From IMG/VR virus record IMGVR_UViG_3300034082_002654, positions 1-42,210 of that record: a DNA stretch of 42,210 nucleotides. The stretch is one strand, 5' to 3'. The notes below the pieces were generated by a model. It made no database searches, was not told the DNA's origin, and was given only the letters and a program-made list of their open reading frames with translations. Numbering within the stretch: the stretch's first letter is position 1; each line of letters begins with the position of its first letter. The position numbers and the translations under genes are program-made. This document shows positions 34,571-39,942 of the stretch, in pieces. The stretch comes from a virus.

Positions 34571-34600
34571 CAAAAAAGTGTGGCATTTTTGCCACACTTT
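34571..34600 (-). terminator. Terminator after the HARP-like gene
   Basis: An 11-bp perfect stem AAAGTGTGGCA/TGCCACACTTT (34575-34585 with 34590-34600) with a 4-base loop. On the minus strand a T-run follows. The stop codon of the gene overlaps the stem by two bases. Confidence 0.85.
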
Positions 34601-35330
34601 ACAGTGCAGCCAGGGCAGCTTCAAACTGAGCCAAAATCTGGGGATCAGCATGGGCAATCACCAGCTTGCCAGCCTGCAGGTCCACACCAGGAGTGTGGCC
34701 CATGATCTCAGCCACCTTGCTGCTCTCAGCAGCCTCTGTGACGCCCATGAGCTTGTCCAGCACCCGGCGGTGGAAAACCACAAACCGTTCCTCGATGTCA
34801 AACTCCCAGGCCAGCGCCACGTTCATGATCAGCACAATGCTGGATTCATTCACAGGCACACTCCAGGTCTTGGAGCCAGCATCCCAGCCTGCCCAGAACT
34901 TCTTGCCCTTGTGCTCGCCACGGATGGCTTTGATGGCGTCCACCAGCTCACGGTTGAAGCTGAAGCTGAAAACCGCAGTTTGATCCTTGCTGGTGAGCTT
35001 GCGGTCAGCCTGAGCTGCCTTGCCCTCCAGCGGAGCAGGAGTTCCCAAGGGCTGCTGAGCGAACACAGGGGCACAGAGCCACTCCTGGATCACAGCATCG
35101 CCACCCAGTTGCTTGCGGTATTTGTTGATCAGCTTGAGAGCTGCCGCCGCCTGCTTTTCGCTCCAGGCGCGGCCCTGCTGGGCACGCTGGGCCAGGCTGT
35201 GGCCAAAGTTGGTGTCCATCTTGCTGAAGCCAGCACCATCCCAGGTGCTGGCCCCGTTGCACACGCCAGCCAACTGGAGAATCATGCGCTCGGCAGTGAT
35301 ACCCTGAGGATTCACACTATAGTTGTTCAC
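34599..35330 (-). CDS. HARP-like protein paired with the SNF2 helicase
   Basis: A 243-residue protein. I start it at GTG 35330 because TTGAGGAGGGT lies directly before it; the frame is open further up, but that segment contains the promoter. The N-terminal half has WDGAGFSKMD and AQRAQQGRAWSEKQA, a phage module I associate with these helicase partners. The middle (about 115-180) has FSFNRELVDAIKAIRG then KTWSVPV, the pattern of the HARP domain, in which a F-x-x-x-x-[E/D]-L-I-x-x-[I/F]-K helix precedes a beta strand with W-x-[I/V]-P. In SMARCAL1 the HARP domain is fused to the helicase and confers annealing activity; here it is a separate protein. Confidence 0.72.
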   Translation of the reverse strand: MNNYSVNPQGITAERMILQLAGVCNGASTWDGAGFSKMDTNFGHSLAQRAQQGRAWSEKQAAAALKLINKYRKQLGGDAVIQEWLCAPVFAQQPLGTPAPLEGKAAQADRKLTSKDQTAVFSFSFNRELVDAIKAIRGEHKGKKFWAGWDAGSKTWSVPVNESSIVLIMNVALAWEFDIEERFVVFHRRVLDKLMGVTEAAESSKVAEIMGHTPGVDLQAGKLVIAHADPQILAQFEAALAAL

Positions 35331-35355
35331 CCAACCCTCCTCAATTTCTGATGCC

Positions 35356-35383
35356 AATATAGCACAGTCAGAGCTATTGTCAA
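35356..35383 (-). promoter_or_regulatory. Sigma70 promoter for the HARP-like gene
   Basis: Minus strand: TTGACA (35378-35383), 16-nt spacer, TATATT (35356-35361). The -35 box lies 10 nt after the stop codon of the 54-aa gene. Confidence 0.8.
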
Positions 35384-35392
35384 CCACTTTTT

Positions 35393-35557
35393 TCAGAAAC
35401 TTTGGATAGCATTTTCAAGGCGCTGCGCCTCCTTGAGAGCTGTGGAGACGTTGGGATAACGCTTGTGCTTGAGGGCCACATACCCACGAAGGTAGTTGAT
35501 ATCCAAGGCCCAGCCACGACGTTCACAGATATCAATCAGCATGTCTTCCGTGGTCAT
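35393..35557 (-). CDS. Small early protein (54 aa) of the helicase island
   Basis: Starts at ATG 35557 (MTTEDMLIDI), with AGGAGCC upstream. It reads as a compact helical protein with an aromatic middle (GWALDINYLRGYVALKHK). It has its own sigma70-type promoter and the GC-rich codon choice of the two downstream genes, so it belongs to the same acquired block. No known domain. Size and early promoter are reminiscent of small host-takeover proteins, but that is a guess. Confidence 0.65.
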   Translation of the reverse strand: MTTEDMLIDICERRGWALDINYLRGYVALKHKRYPNVSTALKEAQRLENAIQSF

Positions 35558-35592
35558 ATTACAGGCTCCTGTTTGATTGCCTTTACCCACAC

Positions 35593-35620
35593 ATGATAGC
35601 ACAAGCTGGCTGGGTGTCAA
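35593..35620 (-). promoter_or_regulatory. Sigma70 promoter for the 54-aa gene
   Basis: Minus strand: TTGACA (35615-35620), 16-nt spacer, TATCAT (35593-35598). This is the third promoter in the island with identical 16-nt spacing and a TGNGC or CTGC motif just before the -10 box. Confidence 0.75.
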
Positions 35621-35628
35621 GCTATTTT

Positions 35629-36540
35629 TTAACTAACAGGCCGCCAACAGGGGATGGGCATGCCAAACAGGCTGTAGAATATGGCCTGCCTTACCAGCAA
35701 ACCGTTGCCTGTTTGTTCAAAATATTTGCTGCGGGGATCTGCATCCAGGCATGTGGGCAATTCATCCACTCTGGGTAAGGGATGCATGAGAATCATATCT
35801 GGCCTGGCCAGTTGCATGAGCTCCAGGCTGATGCCATAGTTGTTGATCTGTTGCAAGAGAGTCACATCCTGGATGCGCTCTTTTTGTACTCTGGTCATAT
35901 ACACCACATCAACATCCTGGATGCAGCCATGGAGATCTCTGTGCCACACATCCTTGGTTTGGGTAAGCTCTTGGGGCATTAGAAATCCAGGTGGGCACAC
36001 AAGATGGATCTGCACATCATACATGCGCAACAGCTTGAGCAAACTGTGAACAGTTCTGCCATGCTTGAGATCTCCCACCAGTGCAATGCTCAAGGGTTGA
36101 TCAAGAGATTTGTGTTTGTGGATGGTGTAGAGATCCAACAGAGCTTGTGTGGGATGCTCTCCCACACCATCACCACCGTTGATGATGGGCACCTTGCTCA
36201 CGCGGGCTGCTCTGGCTGCACTGCCTTTTTCTGGATGACGCAAAACTATCACGTCACTGTATTGCGCCATGACTTGTATGGTGTCTTCCAGAGTTTCACC
36301 CTTGCTGACACTGCTGAAACTCACATCATTGATGGAGATGACACTGCCACCCAGTCTAGCCATGGCGCTGTGGAAACTGCTGCTGGTTCTGGTGCTGGGT
36401 TCATAAAACAAATTTGTGAGCACACTGCTGCTGGCAACTGTGTATGTGCCTCTGGGTGCAGTTTCAATTTTTTCTGTGAGTGCAAACAGATCAGCAATGC
36501 TTTGTATGTCAAATTGGTCCACGCTCAGCAAATGACTCAT
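35629..36540 (-). CDS. pyrB: Aspartate carbamoyltransferase (PyrB)
   Basis: A 303-residue enzyme that joins carbamoyl phosphate and aspartate in the first committed step of pyrimidine synthesis. All active-site segments of the E. coli-type catalytic chain are visible: FYEPSTRTSSSF (carbamoyl phosphate loop), KGETLEDT with the essential Lys, LRHPEKG, GEHPTQALLDLYT, GDLKHGRTVHSL, YMTRVQKER and MHPLPRVDEL. Length and C-terminus (YFEQTGNGLLVRQA) match E. coli PyrB (311 aa), so the enzyme appears complete. No regulatory PyrI chain is seen, so it may act as an unregulated trimer. It follows the phosphoribosyltransferase with a 3-base gap. The gene matches its phage neighbours in composition, unlike the adjacent GC-rich island. 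Confidence 0.93.
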   Translation of the reverse strand: MSHLLSVDQFDIQSIADLFALTEKIETAPRGTYTVASSSVLTNLFYEPSTRTSSSFHSAMARLGGSVISINDVSFSSVSKGETLEDTIQVMAQYSDVIVLRHPEKGSAARAARVSKVPIINGGDGVGEHPTQALLDLYTIHKHKSLDQPLSIALVGDLKHGRTVHSLLKLLRMYDVQIHLVCPPGFLMPQELTQTKDVWHRDLHGCIQDVDVVYMTRVQKERIQDVTLLQQINNYGISLELMQLARPDMILMHPLPRVDELPTCLDADPRSKYFEQTGNGLLVRQAIFYSLFGMPIPCWRPVS

Positions 36541-36543
36541 GTG

Positions 36544-36993
36544 CTATTCCTTTTCCCAGGGAAACACTAGCCAGCAGGGATGTGTGCTCTTGTTGATGTG
36601 GTGTGCTGCAAAATCCACTGAACTCATGCTGGTTTGATTGTTCACCAATGTGGCCAATTTGATATGATCACTATCACCCAGGTGTTGTCTGATTTCTCTA
36701 ATGGTGTCACCTGTGTCATTGATATCATCCACAACCAACACATTGTAGCCAATGGTTGCCCAGTTGGTAATCTTGCTGGTGTTGGCATGATTGTGAATTT
36801 TGTGGTCGCGCAAGCTGATGTTGATGCTGTCCATTTCCAAATCAAAATGATGACTCAGCAAAACAGCAGGAATCAATCCGCCACGAGCCACCCCCACAAT
36901 GATCTTGGGGTGCCAACCACTGGTGTTAATCTGATCAGCCAGAGTTTGTATGTGTTGATCAATCTGTTGCCAGGAATAATATATCTTGTTCAT
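36544..36993 (-). CDS. Phosphoribosyltransferase (type I, xanthine/hypoxanthine-PRT-like)
   Basis: A 149-residue protein from ATG 36993 (MNKIYYSW); an alternative ATG at 37011 adds six residues, and neither has a good ribosome site. VGVARGGLIPAVLLSHH gives the PPi-binding loop, VLVVDDINDTGDT the PRPP-binding motif with two acidic residues, and WLVFPWE near the end is typical of Gpt/COG2236-type enzymes. These transfer ribose-5-phosphate from PRPP to a base; the base cannot be read from the sequence. Next to pyrB it suggests boosting of nucleotide supply, either purine salvage or another PRPP reaction. Confidence 0.85.
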   Translation of the reverse strand: MNKIYYSWQQIDQHIQTLADQINTSGWHPKIIVGVARGGLIPAVLLSHHFDLEMDSINISLRDHKIHNHANTSKITNWATIGYNVLVVDDINDTGDTIREIRQHLGDSDHIKLATLVNNQTSMSSVDFAAHHINKSTHPCWLVFPWEKE

Positions 36994-37024
36994 GATGTGA
37001 GCATGCTGCATAAAACCACTACTG

Positions 37025-37816
37025 TCAAATAGGTACCCTCACTGGCACACCCCATCTCATGCCAATCATAGGCTCATATACACTGAGTTTCAATGCCACA
37101 TACCCTCCGTGTATCAACACTTCATAAGTTTTGGTGAGAGCAACATGTAGATTACGATCTGTTGGTTTGTAGTTCTCTACAAATTTGTCCAGGTCCAAGT
37201 ATGTTTTCCAATCCCAAAATTTCTCAGGCACATGTCCCTTGAGCATGCTGTGACTGAGGTTGGACAGCGTTCTGAAAACCCGTTCGTCTGATGTATTCAA
37301 CACCATTTCTGCTGCCAGCCGCACAGCATCATCAGGATGTGATTGTTCCAGATCTCGCAAGACATCTTTGAATTCATCAATCTTGTGCAGGTTGGCCCAA
37401 CGCAAGGCCTCTCTGCTGTCCAAAACAATGTCGGGTTCGCTTGTATAACTGAACACGTGGGCACCATCAATGGGAAAAATCACATAGGTTTGGCCAAAAA
37501 ATTTGGTCATCTGTGATCTACTTGTGGTGAAAATACTGTTGTGTCTCTGTGCCTGTATGCCCAACAAGCTTAACATATAATCAAATTGTTGGCTGTAATA
37601 GGGATCGCTGTCCTTGGGTTTGCGATACTGCATGCTGTTGCCCACAAATGCTGGATAATCAGCGTTTCGTAGGCCTCTGTACAACCATTTTTGAGCACGC
37701 TGTACCTCTATTATGTATTTGGCACAGTGCCTGTCAATGAGGGCCAATACTTGTGTGGGGTCCTCCACTTGTAATTGGCTACCTGGAGTTGGAACTTGTA
37801 TTTCATCTATTTTCAT
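37025..37816 (-). CDS. ADP-ribosyltransferase-like protein 1
   Basis: A 263-residue protein from ATG 37816 (MKIDEIQ), 4 bases after the previous stop codon. It has an R-S-E arrangement reminiscent of mono-ADP-ribosyltransferases: Arg47 in WLYRGLRN, FTTS at 96-99 followed by FGQTYVIFP, and Glu232 in YEVLIHGGY, comparable to the classical E-V-L-[I/L]-x-x-G strand. The marker RKPKDSDP (65-72) is shared with the adjacent paralogue. T4 encodes three such enzymes (Alt, ModA, ModB) that modify host polymerase and other proteins. The assignment comes from motif pattern only; overall similarity to those enzymes is not evident. Confidence 0.6.
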   Translation of the reverse strand: MKIDEIQVPTPGSQLQVEDPTQVLALIDRHCAKYIIEVQRAQKWLYRGLRNADYPAFVGNSMQYRKPKDSDPYYSQQFDYMLSLLGIQAQRHNSIFTTSRSQMTKFFGQTYVIFPIDGAHVFSYTSEPDIVLDSREALRWANLHKIDEFKDVLRDLEQSHPDDAVRLAAEMVLNTSDERVFRTLSNLSHSMLKGHVPEKFWDWKTYLDLDKFVENYKPTDRNLHVALTKTYEVLIHGGYVALKLSVYEPMIGMRWGVPVRVPI

Positions 37817-37820
37817 AATA

Positions 37821-38606
37821 TCAACCCGGTTGTTGGGAGTAATCAATACCCCATAGTTTTTCTATCCATCTACCAAAAATTGCACCCTTGAGTGCAATGT
37901 AGGATCCACTAATGAGTATTTCCACTCCCTTGTGCATGGCCAAGTCCAATTGTTGTGCCATGGGGCTATAGTTGGCAATAAATTCACTCATGCTGCTGAG
38001 AGCTTGCTCTCGATCTTTATCCAAAACAATATCTTTTTGTTTAGTATATGTGTAGTGAAATTGATTGTTTTTGGGAAAAATCAAATAAATGTCACCATAC
38101 ATATCAGCTTGATCCAGATCAGTGCTGACAAATATGCTGTTGCTGCGCAAAGCCTTGAAGTTCAGTTCACGCAGATAATCATCAAATTTTGCTGTGAGTT
38201 CAGGATCACTGTCCTTGGGTTTTCTATTTGTTTTGGTAACACCACTGAAGGCTGCGCCTCTATCTGTCATGCCACTCAGCAAAAATTTTTGCGTTTTTTT
38301 GTTGAGGCCAAGTATTGTGCTGCACTCTTGTTCAATTGTTTTGAGTATTTCTCCAGCTTTGGGTGGTTGTTGTTTCAGGATTTTGTGCATGGTAGCGTAT
38401 ACATGAGCCAACTGTTGATTGAGATCATGCATCTGTGTATTCAATTTGGTTTTGTCTGGACTATTTTTGTCAGCCCAAAACCAATCATTTGCAACTTTGG
38501 CATATTCTGCTTGGAGTCTAACCTTTTCTTTTTCCAGGTCATCCAACTCAGTTTGAATTTTGGTTTTATACTCTGTATTTGAAAGTTGGATCTCGTTTAT
38601 TCTCAT
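37821..38606 (-). CDS. ADP-ribosyltransferase-like protein 2, missing the expected Arg
   Basis: A 261-residue paralogue of the next gene: the same start (MRINEIQ versus MKIDEIQ), the same RKPKDSDP block (128-135), SNSIFVSTDLDQADMYG (155-171) and VEILISGSYIALK (228-240) with Glu229. An extra coiled-coil segment occupies about residues 15-80. Where the partner has WLYRG, this protein reads FLLSG, so the NAD-binding Arg of the R-S-E class would be Ser111. It may be inactive, regulatory, or use another Arg (Arg116). It is the first gene of a four-gene operon; a TAAATA box lies 25 bases upstream. Confidence 0.58.
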   Translation of the reverse strand: MRINEIQLSNTEYKTKIQTELDDLEKEKVRLQAEYAKVANDWFWADKNSPDKTKLNTQMHDLNQQLAHVYATMHKILKQQPPKAGEILKTIEQECSTILGLNKKTQKFLLSGMTDRGAAFSGVTKTNRKPKDSDPELTAKFDDYLRELNFKALRSNSIFVSTDLDQADMYGDIYLIFPKNNQFHYTYTKQKDIVLDKDREQALSSMSEFIANYSPMAQQLDLAMHKGVEILISGSYIALKGAIFGRWIEKLWGIDYSQQPG

Positions 38607-38630
38607 GATGTTCTCTAGGATACCAGATCA

Positions 38631-38636
38631 TATTTA
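38631..38636 (-). promoter_or_regulatory. TAAATA late promoter box for the ART-PRT-pyrB operon
   Basis: Minus strand reads TTGTAAATATGATC, 25 nt before ATG 38606; AGAGAAC may serve as ribosome site. The four genes downstream are separated by at most 31 bases. Confidence 0.55.
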
Positions 38637-38668
38637 CAAATGTTTATCCCAGCTGATTATAGGTAGGG

Positions 38669-38674
38669 TAAATA
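38669..38674 (+). promoter_or_regulatory. TAAATA box 8 nt before the gp25 start
   Basis: Plus strand reads GGGTAAATATTGTCACAATG. No ribosome site lies between box and ATG 38683. It is divergent from the box at 38631-38636. Confidence 0.55.
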
Positions 38675-38682
38675 TTGTCACA

Positions 38683-39078
38683 ATGGCAAATTCAGCAAGC
38701 AACAGGGTGTTTGTGGGCTACAGCAGCGTAGACACCAGTATCAAGCAAACACAATACACAGATCTGGACCTGATCAAAAGAGATTTGATCAATCATTTTT
38801 ATACCAGAAAAGGTGAACGTGTGATGATGCCCACTTTTGGAAGTATAATCTGGGATATGATTTTTGAACCCATGACTGCTGACAATGTGACCCTTATTGT
38901 GGATGACAGCACAAACATTGTGCAACAGGACACTAGAGTGAATCTGCAAAGCATCAATTTGGTGGAATATGATCATGGCATTCAACTGCAAATGAACATA
39001 TACTACCAGCCCCTGGATATAGTAGAGGCATTCAGCCTGGATTTTGACCGTAGAACTGTGGAAGCCACCTCATCATGA
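38683..39078 (+). CDS. 25: Baseplate wedge protein gp25 (GPW/gp25 family)
   Basis: The 131-residue protein matches T4 gp25 (132 aa) in length. Family hallmarks are DLDLIKRDLINHFYTRKGERVMMP (residues about 27-50), with the charged ring of the fold, GSIIWDMIFEPM and the C-terminal strand pattern. gp25 initiates the contractile sheath at the baseplate wedge. Its stop codon overlaps the ATG of a truncated gp6 start (ATGA), showing that gp25 and gp6 were once coupled as in T4, before the HNH gene entered. Confidence 0.93.
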   Translation: MANSASNRVFVGYSSVDTSIKQTQYTDLDLIKRDLINHFYTRKGERVMMPTFGSIIWDMIFEPMTADNVTLIVDDSTNIVQQDTRVNLQSINLVEYDHGIQLQMNIYYQPLDIVEAFSLDFDRRTVEATSS

Positions 39079-39113
39079 GCCAATCACTGAGACAAACCAA
39101 CCTTGAGAACTAA
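39075..39113 (+). pseudogene. Stranded original 5' end of gene 6 (12 codons)
   Basis: From ATG 39075, which overlaps the gp25 stop, the bases encode MSQSLRQTNLEN then TAA. The working gp6 at 39943 begins MSQSIRQTNL. The protein is the same at nine of ten positions, but almost every codon differs. The stop codon at 39111 is the TAAATA box of the HNH leader. The insertion therefore fell after codon 10 of the old gene. Confidence 0.85.
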
Positions 39114-39181
39114 ATAGGTGTGTGTCAGGAGGGTTGCGCCCCTCCTGACACCTAAACGCTCAATGGAGGAGCATCTAGCCT
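39111..39181 (+). promoter_or_regulatory. Homing-endonuclease leader B: late box, 5' stem-loop, TAAACGCT, ribosome site
   Basis: TAAATA (39111-39116), exactly 36 nt, TAAACGCT (39153-39160), 6 nt, AGGAGCAT (39167-39174), ATG at 39182. The 36 nt hold a 12-bp perfect stem (39122-39133 with 39140-39151) and a 6-nt loop TTGCGC at the same offset as in leader A at 21958. Stem bases differ between the two, but pairing and spacing are kept. Confidence 0.75.
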
Positions 39182-39892
39182 ATGAAATTATTTATCAGTG
39201 TAGGATTGCCTGTTGACAATCCTTTTATAGTCAACAAATATACATATTGGTACTATGCCATTATATCTTCAGCCTGTTCAAGGCACAATATAGAAGGATA
39301 TAAAGAGCAACATCATATCATACCCGATTGTTTTTTTATCAACAATAGAAGTAAAGGATCTAGACCAGGCTGGCTTCCTGGTGATTCAAACGATTCAAGC
39401 AATTTGGTACAGCTAACATCAAAGGAACATTTTATCTGTCATTGGCTTTTGACAAAAATGGTAACTGGACAAGCCTATTACAAAATGGAAAGAGCTTTGT
39501 GGATGTTGAGCTATGCCTCCTATGGAAGACCTCGCATTTGTAGTTCTGCACATTATTCAAGAGCTAAACTTGCAGCAATCCTACACAAATTACATAAACC
39601 ATCTCCTAAAAAAAATAAAAAATATGGTAAACAAAAAAATCCATATCAAGGACCACGGAACACTCCCAATTTAGGCAAATCTATACCAATGGAAACGAGA
39701 GAAAAAATAAGTAATAGCCTCAAAGGCCGTGTATCGCCTCGCAAAGGAAAAGTGGGAGAGCCCTCACCTAAAAGAGGGAAAGATTATGGTAAACAATCAA
39801 ACCCTGCACCAAAAATAAAATGCCCTACTTGCCCCAAATTGATTAGCAGCAATAATTTAAACAGGCATATGCTGAAATGCAATATTGAATAA
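39182..39892 (+). CDS. HNH homing endonuclease with NUMOD3-like repeats and C-terminal zinc finger
   Basis: A 236-residue protein. The HNH core lies at about residues 42-95: EQHHIIPDCF with the His pair, NLVQLTSKEHFICHWLL with the Asn and later His. Residues about 140-210 hold GKSIPMETREKISNSLKG and two PSPKRGKxYGKQ-like units, matching NUMOD3 DNA-binding motifs. The C-terminus CPTCPKLI...HMLKC is a CxxC-HxxxC zinc finger. Such enzymes nick a specific site in an allele lacking the insert and drive their own copying. Here the gene splits gp25 from gp6 and is introduced by leader B. The protein shows no truncation. Confidence 0.88.
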   Translation: MKLFISVGLPVDNPFIVNKYTYWYYAIISSACSRHNIEGYKEQHHIIPDCFFINNRSKGSRPGWLPGDSNDSSNLVQLTSKEHFICHWLLTKMVTGQAYYKMERALWMLSYASYGRPRICSSAHYSRAKLAAILHKLHKPSPKKNKKYGKQKNPYQGPRNTPNLGKSIPMETREKISNSLKGRVSPRKGKVGEPSPKRGKDYGKQSNPAPKIKCPTCPKLISSNNLNRHMLKCNIE

Positions 39893-39914
39893 TCTAGCAA
39901 CTTAAAACCGTTGA

Positions 39915-39920
39915 TAAATA
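39915..39920 (+). promoter_or_regulatory. TAAATA late promoter box for the re-started gp6
   Basis: Plus strand reads TTGATAAATAATC, 22 nt before ATG 39943. The relocated gp6 thus has its own promoter, replacing the lost coupling to gp25. Confidence 0.6.
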
Positions 39921-39942
39921 ATCAATCAGTTGGGATATATTC

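Noticed and set aside
32830-34629. Long plus-strand open frame of 599 codons
   Set aside because: It is the antisense of the SNF2 helicase, whose motifs are complete. GC-rich coding sequence often leaves the opposite frame open.
34578-35351. Plus-strand open frame of 257 codons opposite the HARP-like gene
   Set aside because: Antisense shadow in a GC-rich gene; the minus strand has promoter, ribosome site and terminator.
39105-39942. Group I intron interrupting gp6 with the HNH gene inside it
   Set aside because: No intron core (P3/P7-type conserved segments) is visible, and the downstream gp6 has its own start codon and promoter encoding the same N-terminus. A free-standing insertion with a recoded start explains the data better.
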